A stretch of 39,040 nucleotides of DNA, taken from assembly GCA_003427395.1 (NCBI GenBank), contig BFEA01000126.1, positions 1,206,460-1,245,499 of the forward strand. Reading direction: 5' to 3'. The notes below the pieces were generated by a model. That model did not search any database, was not told where the DNA came from, and saw only the letters and a list, made by a program, of their open reading frames with translations. Shown here in pieces: positions 10,973 through 21,488 of this stretch (position 1 is the first letter of the stretch; each line of letters begins with the position of its first letter). The DNA comes from Chara braunii. Taxonomy: Eukaryota; Streptophyta; Charophyceae; Charales; Characeae. The translations under genes and the position numbers were made by a program.

Positions 10973-11857
10973 GGGCCTATCATTTTTGTGTCCATTAGAA
11001 TGTGAACTCGTGATCTGCTTATCAACGGATATATCAGTCAGCCAGAAAGCAGGTACTGCATTTGATGTCGTGAATGTGGAATATACTCAGATGCAAATGA
11101 ACAAAGACTAAAAGGTTGAAAATAAAAAGGGGAATCTGATTATATGAATGCATTTAAACCAGGAGTCAGTGAGGCTAACACACCGGCACTTTTGCGGAGG
11201 TATGGGCCTATCTGCACCTAGTTAAATTCCTTGTGAATCATGATGAAAAAAATGTCAGATGTCCCTGTAGATGGAAACAAGCCTGTGGTTTAATGTTTAA
11301 ACCACCAGTAAGTTTCCCGGCCATTTGTCTGCACGAGGCGGTGAGCATGTGACGTCTTTCGGGGCTTCACCTCCCGAAAAACTTTGCTTGCGGCAGAAAT
11401 TGGCGTTGAAGAAAAAAATGGTCCACAGAAGAGGAAAAGGAAGGGATGGGGGAAAAGAAAAAAGTTTCAATAAAAAAAACTATCAGCAATAGTTGTCTCC
11501 TCCCTCTGACCTGTGTGTACATCTGGGTGACAGAAAGTGGGGAGTTCTGTGCTAAAGAGTCCACAAGGGCAATGATTGGAGAGGGAGGGAGGCAAGGGAG
11601 GTAGAGAGAAGGAACAGGCCATGAAGGAGGCAGGTTGCCCTCTCTTTAAAAGAAGAGGAGGCAGATTTTTTTCTTTTGTTAAAAAAAAAAACTAGGCTAT
11701 ATTCTTCTCTCGATTTGTTCACCTTACAGTGCTTACACTAGCTACCTACACACTGCAGTCTATCTGGTATCTACCCATGTATCAGAGCAAGAGAATCTCC
11801 ATCCAAGGGTACGCCACCGGTACTCTGTGCTGGAAAGGGTACTTTTTCCTCTCTACT
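10973..11857. other. Non-coding stretch, no gene seen
   Basis: No protein-like frame. It contains a TTTAAACCACCAGTAAG motif at about 11,288-11,306 that matches the inverted ends of the elements at 24-30 kb, and a purine-rich stretch at 11,400-11,480. Probably intron of the Spen-family gene. Confidence 0.35.
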
Positions 11858-11859
11858 CT

Positions 11860-12085
11860 ACTCTATGCAGGGAGTAGTACCTAAGGTCTTAACTCCGGGC
11901 GAGGGATGGCAGGGGCAAGGGCCGAGGGTAGAACCCAGGCTTCTACCAAGACCGGCCAGGTGGGGCACGCCAACTATCTCAGCTGGTAAACACCAAGCCC
12001 ACTGTAGGAGGCCGTAGGGGATTGAACCCACAACCTCCTGAATACCACTTGCATGTTCAACCAACTGAGCTAGGCTGCTGGCTCA
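11860..12085 (-). mobile_element. tRNA-derived SINE, family 2, copy 1
   Basis: The minus strand carries an A box (CCTAGCTCAGTTGGTTGAAC) near 12,078-12,058, then AAGTGGTATTCAGGAGG, then a B box (GGGTTCAATCCCC) near 12,033-12,021. The same tRNA-like head and following sequence occur on the plus strand at 35,410-35,560. The shared body beyond the tRNA part identifies a SINE rather than a tRNA gene. Confidence 0.7.
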
Positions 12086-12247
12086 GAGGAGGCATATCTT
12101 CTCTATCTTAATGAATCCGAATTAAATTGGTAAATTTACTAAATAATCTAAATTATAATATCGGAATATTTACGCAGATTGGGAAATGAGGAGGATAGTT
12201 TGCGGATCTTGGAAATAAAAGTTGGGTTTCTGGTACTTTCTACTACT

Positions 12248-12298
12248 GAGCAGTGATACTTTGTTTTGCCTAATTGTGGTCCCTCTGTCCTTTCCTCA

Positions 12299-12334
<36 letters not shown>
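12248..12334. repeat. Left copy of a ~50-bp duplication plus (TC)n, flanking an adapter
   Basis: The sequence GTGATACTTTGTTTTGCC through TTTCCTCATCT followed by (TC)n is repeated immediately right of the adapter (12,373-12,420). The duplication is best explained as the same locus read on both sides of an uncut mate-pair junction. Confidence 0.7.
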
Positions 12335-12372
12335 CTGTCTCTTATACACATCTAGATGTGTATAAGAGACAG
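12335..12372. other. Nextera mate-pair junction adapter (artefact), copy 4
   Basis: The same 38-nt double mosaic end, between two copies of one 50-bp sequence and two (CT)n tracts. Confidence 0.95.
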
Positions 12373-12415
12373 GTGATACTTTGTTTTGCCTAATTGTGGT
12401 CCCTCTGTCCTTTCC

Positions 12416-12567
<152 letters not shown>

Positions 12568-12699
12568 ACCCCACAGATTTGAAAATATCGAAAATGGAAG
12601 ATCCACCGCGACCTCCGTTTCTTTCCTTTTCACTCCTTATTTCAACTGTTTATCTGAATTTGTAGTTATTATTTCTCCAGTTTGAGCACTTCAGGTTGC

Positions 12700-12771
12700 T
12701 TTGTTTGCAGGAGCATCCGTGACTCCGGTCGGATACGACCAGCAGAGTCCTAGCGCGAGTATGCCCTAAGA
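12700..12771. mobile_element. MITE fragment, right end of the GGGCATACTC family
   Basis: Ends GTCCTAGCGCGAGTATGCCC, closely matching the right end of the element at 20,190-20,312 (GTCCTGGTGCGAGTATGCCC). No left end was found nearby. Confidence 0.4.
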
Positions 12772-12826
12772 ATCTGTTTTATATTGTGTTGGGGTTGGGG
12801 TTGTGCCTGTGTGTCTGTGTCTTCAG

Positions 12827-12911
12827 GTGGCCAAGCATGCTTCCTGTGGCGAGGATGATGCCGGTGAAGCAAGTGCTTGAACAAACTTTACCGTCATCCC
12901 CAGTCGACCAG
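12827..12911 (+). CDS. Possible SPOC-domain exon of the Spen-family gene
   Basis: A T/G-rich tract ending TGTCTTCAG gives a good acceptor at 12,826, and CCAG|GTGGGG gives a donor at 12,911. The frame between begins WPSMLPVARMMPVKQVL and resembles the segment in SPOC domains where a short proline-containing turn leads into a helix (animal SPEN has a similar Leu-Arg-Met pattern). Its start needs a two-base carry-over from the previous exon, which the 9,444 donor (phase 0) does not supply, so an intervening exon or another border would be required. Its end is phase 0, like the final SPOC exon. A chance frame is possible. Confidence 0.3.
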
Positions 12912-13807
12912 GTGGGGTGACATCTTCCAGTTCTCAACAATGAGAAAAACGTTTTCCTGTTTTCTTCAACCACCACGCCTTTTTTTGCTGACGTGGATTC
13001 CCCATGCGCCCGAAAAAAAAAATGAGCCACCACGGTTTGGATGTTCTTTTTCTTTTGGCTGGTGCTGACAGCCAGTTTGGTCTGGTAGCACCATGCGAAG
13101 AACCTGGATTGTCACATTCTCGATTCTAGACTTTGCCGGGGAAAGGTACTGGAGGTTTAAAGAAAAAGAAAAAACTTCAAAAAAGAAAGAAGAGGAATTA
13201 TTTAAATTAAATTGAAAAGTCGTGCTGCATCATTTATCGATTTGCTTGCTTTCTGTTCTGTTCTGTTCTTTCTTTATCTTCTTTTCAGACTCTTCACAGA
13301 GTGTTCTTCGACTGTTCACGAAAGTTTTTATTTCCTCACAAAGAGTTTTGTCTGTCTTCTCAAAGAGTGTTCTCTTTTATCTTCACGATGATGTGTGATG
13401 AAACAAGTGTAGTCGATGCTATTCCACTGTTTGGTTGCCCATCCATTCCCTCCCATCTTATTGCATGTTCAAAAAGAGTGGGCCTGCTGGGTTATATACA
13501 GGCCTACCCACATGTCATCAAGTCTGGTTGATGAAGAATTTGGCCATGCGTGCAGCAGGCAGACCTGCGGCCCTTGCCATTGGCCCTGTCCTGCAGACAT
13601 CTTCTAGCCGCCACAGGATGCCCGTCCACATGCGCCGCTGGGCTGTCCGTGCAGGGGCTGCAGGGTGGATGGTAAGGACTCGATGCCGTCCTGCTTCATG
13701 TACTCTTTTCTTTTGATCACAGGATTGCCTGGACACAAACACCTCAACCTGTGTCCAAGTGAGCTCCCAGTGGTACTAGGCAGGCGGGTGGGCACTTCGT
13801 CTGTTCT
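12912..13807. other. Non-coding stretch, no gene assigned
   Basis: Mixed sequence. A T-rich tract ends TTCTTTTCAG near 13,288, followed by three imperfect TCTTCACAGAGTGTTCT-like repeats (13,290-13,375). Frames at 13,416-13,716 give Ala/Arg-rich peptides with no recognised domain. Confidence 0.3.
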
Positions 13808-14003
13808 GGGTCCAGACGTGGGGGGATTTTGTCCATTGCCCGCCGGGATCACGTTGCACTGGCCCAGCTGTTTCTTGAGACTGGCCTGGATCCGATTTTG
13901 TCTGTGCTGAGTCCTGGACGTGGGGGAATTTTGTCCGTTCCCAGCCGAGATTACGTTGCACTGACCCAGCTCGTTTTTGAGACTGGGACTGGATCCGATT
14001 TTG
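13808..14003. repeat. Two-copy tandem repeat, ~102-bp unit
   Basis: Units start at about 13,808 and 13,910. Each runs GGTCCAGACGTGGG / AGTCCTGGACGTGGG, then ATTTTGTCC, GTTGCACTG, CCCAGCT, GAGACTGG and GGATCCGATTTTGT. The copies are diverged but aligned throughout. Confidence 0.75.
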
Positions 14004-14010
14004 TACCAGG

Positions 14011-14070
14011 CGGCTGCAGTACGTCAGCGGCACAAGGGTCCGCCTTTCACCGGGCAGTGTCACCTGAGAT

Positions 14071-14114
<44 letters not shown>

Positions 14115-14192
14115 GTAGCCGGCCTCCTTCTTCGAGGCATCTGCAGTACATCAGCGGTGCAAAGGTCCGCTTTTCACCAGGCAGTATCACCT

Positions 14193-14277
<85 letters not shown>

Positions 14278-14331
14278 TTAGAAGAGAATGGAAGAGAGAA
14301 AGAGAGGATTGGAATAGAGTGGAAGAGTTTT

Positions 14332-14369
<38 letters not shown>

Positions 14370-14422
14370 TTAGAAGAGAATGGAAGAGAGAAAGAGGATT
14401 GGAATAGAGTGGAAGAGTTTTG

Positions 14423-14517
<95 letters not shown>

Positions 14518-14525
14518 GGGGGGGG
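14011..14525. repeat. Composite GA minisatellite, ending in a poly-G wall at the gap
   Basis: Two copies of a CTGCAGTACRTCAGCGG ... CACC block (about 14,014 and 14,140), each followed by a GA tract. Then two copies of a GATGGTTAGAAGAGAATGG ... TTTTGCACA block (14,273; 14,365), each followed by GA or CA/GA tracts. It ends in about 17 G at 14,509-14,525. The long frames across it are dinucleotide artefacts. Confidence 0.85.
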
Positions 14526-15305
14526 NNNNNNNNNNNNNNNNNNNNNNNNNNNNNNNNNNNNNNNNNNNNNNNNNNNNNNNNNNNNNNNNNNNNNNNNNNN
14601 NNNNNNNNNNNNNNNNNNNNNNNNNNNNNNNNNNNNNNNNNNNNNNNNNNNNNNNNNNNNNNNNNNNNNNNNNNNNNNNNNNNNNNNNNNNNNNNNNNNN
14701 NNNNNNNNNNNNNNNNNNNNNNNNNNNNNNNNNNNNNNNNNNNNNNNNNNNNNNNNNNNNNNNNNNNNNNNNNNNNNNNNNNNNNNNNNNNNNNNNNNNN
14801 NNNNNNNNNNNNNNNNNNNNNNNNNNNNNNNNNNNNNNNNNNNNNNNNNNNNNNNNNNNNNNNNNNNNNNNNNNNNNNNNNNNNNNNNNNNNNNNNNNNN
14901 NNNNNNNNNNNNNNNNNNNNNNNNNNNNNNNNNNNNNNNNNNNNNNNNNNNNNNNNNNNNNNNNNNNNNNNNNNNNNNNNNNNNNNNNNNNNNNNNNNNN
15001 NNNNNNNNNNNNNNNNNNNNNNNNNNNNNNNNNNNNNNNNNNNNNNNNNNNNNNNNNNNNNNNNNNNNNNNNNNNNNNNNNNNNNNNNNNNNNNNNNNNN
15101 NNNNNNNNNNNNNNNNNNNNNNNNNNNNNNNNNNNNNNNNNNNNNNNNNNNNNNNNNNNNNNNNNNNNNNNNNNNNNNNNNNNNNNNNNNNNNNNNNNNN
15201 NNNNNNNNNNNNNNNNNNNNNNNNNNNNNNNNNNNNNNNNNNNNNNNNNNNNNNNNNNNNNNNNNNNNNNNNNNNNNNNNNNNNNNNNNNNNNNNNNNNN
15301 NNNNN
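14526..15305. other. Assembly gap (780 N)
   Basis: 780 undetermined bases. Left wall is GA/poly-G, right wall is poly-A. A missing SPOC exon could lie here. Confidence 0.99.

Positions 15306-15397
<92 letters not shown>
15306..15397. repeat. Poly-A run at the gap edge
   Basis: 92 uninterrupted A immediately after the gap, either a retroposon tail or a sequencing artefact that stopped assembly. The open frames through it (Lys or Phe runs with X) are not genes. Confidence 0.85.
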
Positions 15398-15399
<2 letters not shown>

Positions 15400-15751
15400 A
15401 CGTGTTTCCGTGAGGCACTGGGAGATTGGAGATTGCTGTGCACAAGGGGTGGGCGACGAGCAGTCTTCTGGGTGTTTCGAAATGGGCAGAACCCCGAACA
15501 TTATTTTATCCAAATCTAGTTCCATCAGGAGTCGAACTCATGATCTATATCTTTTTATCAGCATGTTTGTACAATTCAGCTCCATACATGTGTGTAGCAT
15601 TCAGCCCCACGGGCTGTGTACCGCTGTTGTTGTGATCAGTGGGTAGGAACCTTGTTGAGGACTCTGCGTTTGTGTCGGAGGGTGAGACTATTTTGTGCTG
15701 TCTAAGCCTTTCTTGTTTTTTTTTCCCCCCTCTTTTTATTTCCCTCGTTTT

Positions 15752-15893
15752 TCAAAAGGGCGATGGCCTTGAGATATCATCGTAGAACTGGCGGCCCAGG
15801 TAATTCAGAAATTAAGTATTGTTGCATCTCATTCATCTGGATTCTAAGTCAGCTCTGCATTTGGTGTACCAACTGAGCTACGTCCGTTCGTGG
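15752..15893 (-). mobile_element. tRNA-derived SINE, family 1, copy 2
   Basis: The minus strand has GGACGTAGCTCAGTTGGTACACC (A box) near 15,889-15,867 and a degenerate B box about 30 nt on. The rest, including GGTAATTCA and CTTGAGATA in plus orientation, matches the copy at 5,690-5,822. Confidence 0.65.
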
Positions 15894-15952
15894 TGCTTTC
15901 TTCGTTGTGAACGTGCTGTGAAGAGAGATGCTACTTATTTGTTGTCTAACTA

Positions 15953-16088
15953 GCGGCATACTCGCCTTATCAGGCCCTTATGACTTTTTTCTCCTGAGCT
16001 CTGGTCGTTATTGCAGTCACATTCATCCAGGTCCGGGCGTAATTGCAGCCCAATACATTTAGGAAAAGTACAAGTGTGAGTATGCCCT
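15953..16088. mobile_element. MITE of the GGGCATACTC family, ~136 bp
   Basis: The left end GGCATACTCGCC and right end GTGTGAGTATGCCC are inverted repeats. The interior (GTTATTGCAGTCACATTCATCCAGGTCCGGGCGTAATTGCAG) is shared with 20,190-20,312. No transposase is encoded. Target-site duplication is not clear. Confidence 0.55.
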
Positions 16089-16256
16089 CCGTATGGAAAG
16101 GCAACGCGGTTTATTGCTTTGTCTGTGCTTTCTGGAAAGAGCTCAATGATGGTCAGGCAAGTGAGTTGTAGCTCCTGATCGGTTGGTGAGCAGGGCCCTG
16201 TTGCCAGTGGCAGCCAACAGCCGTCAGGCACATTGAAGAGATGGGGATCTGTCCAT

Positions 16257-16570
16257 GTTTGGGTCAATTGGCCGTTGCGGCCTCTGTAACTCTGATGGAC
16301 TTTGGGTCAATTGGCTGTTGCGGCCTCTGTGGTTGCAGATAAGGCCCAGGAGGCAGACAGGGACAGACAAGAAAGAGGAGAGAGAGAGAGAGGGGTTCCA
16401 GCAAATCGGAGGGGAAATAGTCCATGGGAATGTCTCATAATTTTGCTTTTGTCACGTTTTGTGTGTCTGTATTGAAAGTGGAGAGAGAGAGAGAGAGAGA
16501 GAGAGGTTCCAGTAAATGGGCGGGGAAATAGTCCATGGCAAGGAGACTCATTATTTTGCTTTTGTGTCTG
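16257..16570. repeat. Two short tandem duplications with embedded GA tracts
   Basis: TTTGGGTCAATTGG[C/T] and GTTGCGGCCTCTGT occur in two 43-bp units (16,258; 16,301). A second duplication starts GGTTCCAG[C/T]AAAT at about 16,395 and 16,505 and runs through GGGGAAATAGTCCATGG to TTTTGCTTTTGT, each unit led by a GA tract. Confidence 0.75.
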
Positions 16571-17553
16571 TATTGGATCATCTTTCTGAATTATGCAGCG
16601 GATATACTGTCATATAGTCCCAGAATCGGGGAACAACAACCAGCCACAGGTGAGACAGAAATTGGTTCACGGCCTCCAGGCTTTTGAGAACCGAAAAACA
16701 ATTTGATTCGTTTTTTTTGGAAACTGCGTTGTAATGATTCTGCCACTTCTTGTGGTGTCCATACTGCTGCATACCACAGTGCATAGTGATATTGCACTAT
16801 TCGAAATGTCTGTAGCAAAGATCAAAGCTGGCATTCTCACTGGTTTGTGAGTTTGGATTGACTTCTGAACACACTTTCCCAAGGGTTGAAGTTTCTTCTT
16901 TTTTACCACATTGCCTACTTTATTACCGAATATGCTTTCTCAATGGCGTCATTATTTTCATGCTACTGTAACAAGTCGGGGGGGAGGGGGAAGTGAGGCC
17001 GGGGACTTGGGAGCTGCTTTATGCACCCCAGAAATAAGCCCCCCTCTGCAAGCCTAAGGGGGACGGAGCCATATGCCAGGGCTCCCTTGTACAGTAGGGT
17101 TCAGCTTCCCCCAATACACATTGTCGTGGAGGGAGAGTTGCCTTGCCCCCCCCCTCGCACCCCCGCCTCCCCCTTCCACCCCACCCCCTACCCCAGTTGG
17201 AGCTTGTCATTTCCTGGTTTAAACCCCTGGTACCCTTTGAGGGGTTGGCTTTCCTGGCCCTCATGATTTCTCAGAGGTTCCGGAGGATAGACCATCACTG
17301 CTGGACCACCACACATGCAGTGGGCCTCCTTGTCCCATCCTCGATACTTAACCTCTGTGTAACCGGGAAGTGGGCCGCTGGGCCTTAGGGTATGGTAGGG
17401 TATGGTAGGGTGTGGTTGCTTTAATCAACTGACCGCTTGAGAATGAAGCTTCCGGATTCACAGCGTCCTTGAGTTCCACCCTCGCTTATTGAAAACAGAA
17501 GCTTCCTTCAGTTCATGTCATACATATTCAGTTGTCTCCAGGCACAGAGCTGC

Positions 17554-17554
<1 letters not shown>
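16571..17554. other. Non-coding stretch, no gene assigned
   Basis: No frame with protein character. A C-rich stretch lies at 17,148-17,195, and three copies of a TATGGTAGGG-like decamer at about 17,392-17,415. Confidence 0.35.

Positions 17555-17588
<34 letters not shown>
17555..17588. repeat. (AG)n microsatellite
   Basis: 17 AG units, inside the putative intron before the final SPOC exon. Confidence 0.9.
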
Positions 17589-17590
<2 letters not shown>

Positions 17591-17811
17591 TATGAACAGC
17601 TACAAGTGGTGTGCAGGGTTACACCTCTTTCTTACTTAGTCAGTGGTGGACTACAGACAAACGAAATGATTAATTACGACTCCGCGTGTTTTTTTGGACA
17701 ATGTCTGTTGCAGCATATTCTCTTGTTCGGCAACTTTTCTGAAATGTTTTTGCTCATTTTTCCATTTTTCATTTTCCATGCCTTGTCGTCTCTGCATTGG
17801 CGCGTGTGAAA

Positions 17812-18057
17812 ATGTCATCCCTGGGCCCGCTTGGCGGCTTCCACCAGTTCACCCATCTTGTACAGTGGCTGTACCAGACAAACCAGGCAGCATGTGTTGA
17901 GGTACCTATTCTGTCTCAAGCCCAAATGGTTTCTTTGGATCAGATGCTTCTTCGGACACTGTATCTTGTCGCGCCAACTGCGGCAGCATGTGTGGCGCTC
18001 GGTTTTTCTGCCAATATCGACCCGTGCAAGACTCTGCTAGGTTATATTTCTCTCTGA
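17812..18057 (+). CDS. Spen-family protein, terminal exon with SPOC C-terminal half
   Basis: The frame ends in TGA at 18,055-18,057. The key stretch is LVQWLYQTNQAACVEVP, followed some 20 residues later by LYLVAPTAAACVALGF and then TLLGYISL. Animal SPEN-type SPOC domains have the same order: a helix ending Tyr-Leu-Gln-x-Lys-Gln-Ala-Ala-Gly, a Val-Pro strand, a strand followed by Pro-Pro, and a final helix. In Spen proteins SPOC sits at the extreme C-terminus, as here. The ATG at 17,812 is probably internal or in the intron; a likely acceptor is CTTCCACCAG at 17,847, giving a phase-0 exon from 17,848. An in-frame TGA upstream (near 17,740) means the exon starts after it. Together with the exons at 638 and 7,317 this completes an RRM-linker-SPOC protein. 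Confidence 0.6.
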   Translation: MSSLGPLGGFHQFTHLVQWLYQTNQAACVEVPILSQAQMVSLDQMLLRTLYLVAPTAAACVALGFSANIDPCKTLLGYISL

Positions 18058-18590
18058 GGAAAGAAGATGAATCGCCTTCAAGTTCTTCAACATCTACCCG
18101 GCGTATCCGCGTTATTTCGTCATTCTTTGAGTGCCCAGATCTACAGATTTCTTTCAGTCTGGAGGATTCTTCGAAGCTTCATCTTTGCCATTGCTTTCTT
18201 ACATTCAGTGAGGTGTATATGCCCATTCCGTCCAGACCTGTTTCTGCGTCGCGGTTGCCACTTTGTGTGTGAGAACTCTGGTTACGCTCTGAGGTATCAC
18301 TGCAGCTCTCTGCGGGTGATGATGTAGATCAAGCAGATACATTGGCTGCATCCATCCTTCATCATCTGTGAGCCTGCCTAATTATGCCTTTGTGGTGGCA
18401 ATGCAGTTGAGATTCTGTCAGCAATGATAGTCCTTGAGTGCGGCGTCGAAAAATAAGCTTCATGGTCCACAAGTTCACCGGACTCCACGCGGTTGGTTGC
18501 GCCAGGTTCCCATCATCAACACCTGTTTGTGGGCAGTGCCTGCTCAGCGAAAGCTTTCACGCGGTTTGATTCTACGTCATGGTAACGAGT
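18058..18590 (+). other. Putative 3' untranslated/downstream region of the Spen-family gene
   Basis: Follows the SPOC stop. No canonical AATAAA stands out, and frames such as 18,067-18,327 lack domain resemblance. TGATGATGTAG-type sequence near 18,315 is unremarkable. Confidence 0.3.
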
Positions 18591-19335
18591 TGTGAGGGGT
18601 TTCATCGACAACTGCTCATGAGTAGCGGTCTTTGTGAGTAGCAAACCGGCATTGACGTGTGCCACGATCTCGCCCTGGCATCGATAGCAGTGGCCAAGGC
18701 GATCACGTGATGTCTTCAAGCACCACATCACGAGTTTTGAGGGCTTTCATCGACAAAACCGCTCCCTGGTAGTGGTCCTTGCCAGTTTCAAACCTGCGTA
18801 GACTCCGATGTGTGCCGCATCTCCTCCTGGCATTGTTAGCAGTGACCGAGGCTATCACGTCATATCTTCAAGCACTACATTGTGAGTTGTGAGGGGTTTC
18901 ATCGACAACCGCTCACGGGTAGAGGTCCTTGCCAGTTTCAAACGTGCATAGACTCCGTCCGATGTGTGCCGCGATCTCGTCCTGGCATTGTTAGCAGTGG
19001 CCGAGGCTATCATGTGATGTCTTCAAGCACTACGTGGTGAGTTGTGAGGGGTTTCATCGATGAAACCGCTCCCTGGTAGTGGTCTTTGTGAGTTGCAAGC
19101 CTGCATAGACACGGAGTTGTGCCGCTCTCTCTCCCTGGCATTGTTAGCTGTGGCCGACCGAGGCTATCACGTGATGTCTTCAAGCACTACATGGTTACTT
19201 GTGAGGGGGTTTCATCGACAACGGCTCACGGGGCTAGTGGTCTTTGCAAGTTGCAAGCTTCCGTAGACACCAAGCTGTGCGGCTATCTCCCGCTGCCATT
19301 GTTAGTGGTGGCCGAGGCTATCACGTGATGCCCGC
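18591..19335. repeat. Minisatellite, five copies of a ~150-bp unit
   Basis: Units begin TGTGAGGGGTTTCATCGAC at about 18,591, 18,735, 18,888, 19,043 and 19,199 (spacing 144-156 nt). Each contains GTGGTC[C/T]TTG, TGTGCCGC, CTGGCATTGTTAGC, GTGGCC[G]AGGC and a TATCACGTGATGTCTTCAAGCA block. The CACGTG core is kept in the first, fourth and fifth units and mutated in the second and third. Frames across it are repeats of chance peptides. Confidence 0.85.
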
Positions 19336-19468
19336 AAGAATACCAAATGCGATGTTGCATATTTTCCACATGCAAGCATTGCAGCAGGTGCCTCCACGTA
19401 AATCCAAAGCCTGCTCTAAGGTACCAAAGGGCCTCCTCGCCCGATTATCGGTGTGCACTAGGCAGCAG

Positions 19469-19651
19469 GCGCCTATGTGTCCATCATTGGACACAATTCT
19501 CTCTTCAGGGACAAATTTTCAACTGTTTTCCATGTTCCCGTCCAAGCTAACTTCCGTAAGCTGCAGCCCCTTTGCAAGGAGGTGCACGTGTTTCGTAAAG
19601 AGGGAGTGCAAGACATTGGGCAGTTCGGGAGAACGGTAGCAAGCTGCAAGG
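19469..19651 (+). CDS. Candidate exon of unknown gene
   Basis: A frame of about 60 residues flanked by an acceptor-like GGCAGCAG at 19,468 and a good donor AAGG|GTAGGT at 19,651/19,652. The peptide (AYVSIIGHNSLFRDKFSTVF, then HVPVQANFRKLQPLCKEVHV) has a balanced, globular-like composition, unlike the repeat-derived frames around it. I do not recognise the family and found no partner exon, so it may be a gene fragment captured by a repeat. Confidence 0.25.
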
Positions 19652-19659
19652 GTAGGTGG

Positions 19660-20189
19660 TCTCATCAAGCGTCAATGAGGCTGAGCCATCGAAATCTTAA
19701 GACCCGGTGGTTTTTCTTTTTAATCAAGGCGAGGAATAGAGTTGTGGTTCACATGAGAGCTAGCTCGCTCAAGGCCTTTGCTTGCTATACCCTTGCGGTG
19801 AGTGCTTCAAGTTAACAAGAATGCTTAACTGTTTGTTCCGACCCCTCCCTGCCGTGCGCGCCGTGTTTTTCCCTCCTTACAACTAAGTGGTGGTCCCCTC
19901 TTTGACTCACCGATTAAGGGTAGAAATAGGCAAAAGACTCTAAAAGAGTGCACCGGATATTGCGCCAGCGAGTGCTTGAAGGTTGGGCTTGTCGTAAGAT
20001 CAGCGATGATAATTCTTTACTGCCAAAATTACTGGTGTGGCTGTTGGGTAGTTCCATCTATTAGTCGACCATTCCTTCCGGTGTCTTCCAGTGCTCCACT
20101 TGAACTTCCTCCCAACCAAAGCTTCCTTCCGGCCTCCGAGAAATAATCGGGTTGTGCTCCTGCTAGCATTAAATATTGATTGCTGTCTA
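19660..20189. other. Non-coding stretch, no gene seen
   Basis: No supported feature; mixed composition with short frames only. Confidence 0.35.
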
Positions 20190-20312
20190 AGGGTGCAGTC
20201 ACACTAGCTCTATCTTAAATGTATCTGACGGCATTTACGGCCAAGCCTGGATGCGTCCGACCGCAATTACGTCCAGAAATAAGTACAAACGTCCTGGTGC
20301 GAGTATGCCCTG
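20190..20312. mobile_element. MITE of the GGGCATACTC family, ~123 bp
   Basis: The left end AGGGTGCAGTCACACTAG and right end CTGGTGCGAGTATGCCCT form an imperfect 18-nt inverted repeat. The interior contains CGGCATTTACGG, GATGCGTCCGACCGCAATTACGTCC and AAGTACAAACG, shared with 15,953-16,088. Non-autonomous. Confidence 0.6.
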
Positions 20313-20578
20313 AAGCATGCCAGCAAGCTGGATGGGCATGTATCCCGACAGTGTGATTCTGATTTGCCAACGGTATGGGGATCAAGTCCCCTCTCCTGAA
20401 AACAAGGGCTGTTTGCTTGTCCCTCCGAGCGGACATGTTTGTGATGGTGATGAAGTCGTCTCCCGAGACGCGAGGTGAGTTCAAAGGACCAGTACACAGC
20501 CCCATCCACATTGAGAATCACGATTGAGCCTCTTTGAAATTTCAGAGGCTCGGGACAGGGCGTCCGAGGGACCTTAAG

Positions 20579-20670
20579 GAGGGGGGGGGGGGGGGGGGGG
20601 GGAGAGGAATTGTCCCATGCCATAGGATGGCACCAGGCCCAGTCCTGGACCGAAAAAAAAAAAAAAAAAG
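20579..20670. repeat. Poly-G and poly-A runs
   Basis: About 24 G at 20,580-20,603 and about 18 A at 20,652-20,669. They generate Pro- and Phe-run frames on the minus strand that are not genes. Confidence 0.85.
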
Positions 20671-21488
20671 GTTTGCCCACCCCTAGGCGGGCGCTGTCCT
20701 AAGTTCCCTAACCTTTCGGAGAGGCTCATTCGAGCTCTCCGGATGTACTGGTGGTTCGGCTCCTCTTCTTGAGCTTCTTCAGCTGTTTGACTTTTCGTCT
20801 GACTCGGCTCTGCAACCCAATGGTACGTTGGCAATTGAAAATTCTTGTTTCACTTTGCTTCTATCCCTGGACTCACTGGGTGGGGGCACCTCTGTGATTT
20901 CCGACTTTTGACACCGAGTAGCTTCTGTAAACTATTTGTGGCTTTGTTTTTTTTCGGCCACGAGCGACGTCAGTCTGAAAGCAAAAGCAGCTCCTGCCTG
21001 CAGCAAAAATCCAGGCTCCGCTCTGCTTGTCTTGAAACCACTGCAAGCACAGTGTTCATTATTGAGAGAGGCAGAGGCAGCAGCTTTGCCGTGTATGTTT
21101 TTTTTTTTTTTTTTCATGGACTAACTCGTTCAGGAGTTGTATGTGGGGTGATTGGGGGTTGTATTTGACCCTTGTCTACCCTCAGGAATGTGGTGATGAA
21201 GTAGAGTCGTCTGTCCAGAGTCGAGAAGTAGAGTCGCACCATGTTACACAGCTGCAGCAGTCGTTTATCCCTCTCCTACGGTATGATATCCATTTGCTCC
21301 GACTGGACTCATCAAGGGATTTGGTATTTTGTCCTCCACCATGCATGGATGGCTCTCAGGCCTTCTACCTGTCCGTTCGTGGCTCCGACGTTTCTATCCC
21401 GCCATGCCCACTCCCTCCTCTAGGACGGTTACGAGAGAGAACCGTTTGGCGCGCTGGCATTCAGTGCGGTTGAGTGCACAGAGCCCAC
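20671..21488. other. Non-coding stretch, no gene assigned
   Basis: A poly-T run at about 21,098-21,114. Frames such as 20,845-21,168 and 21,141-21,473 show no domain. Confidence 0.3.

Noticed and set aside
14274-15646. Very long open frames (up to 415 codons) on both strands
   Set aside because: They run through GA/poly-G repeats, 780 Ns and a poly-A tract; the residues are X, Lys/Phe or Arg-Glu runs.
18067-18327. 86-codon frame just after the SPOC stop
   Set aside because: No domain, overlaps another weak frame, and lies where a 3' untranslated region is expected.
18591-19335. Regular repeats as a CRISPR array
   Set aside because: Units are ~150 bp and similar throughout with no short repeat/unique spacer alternation, and the genome is eukaryotic.
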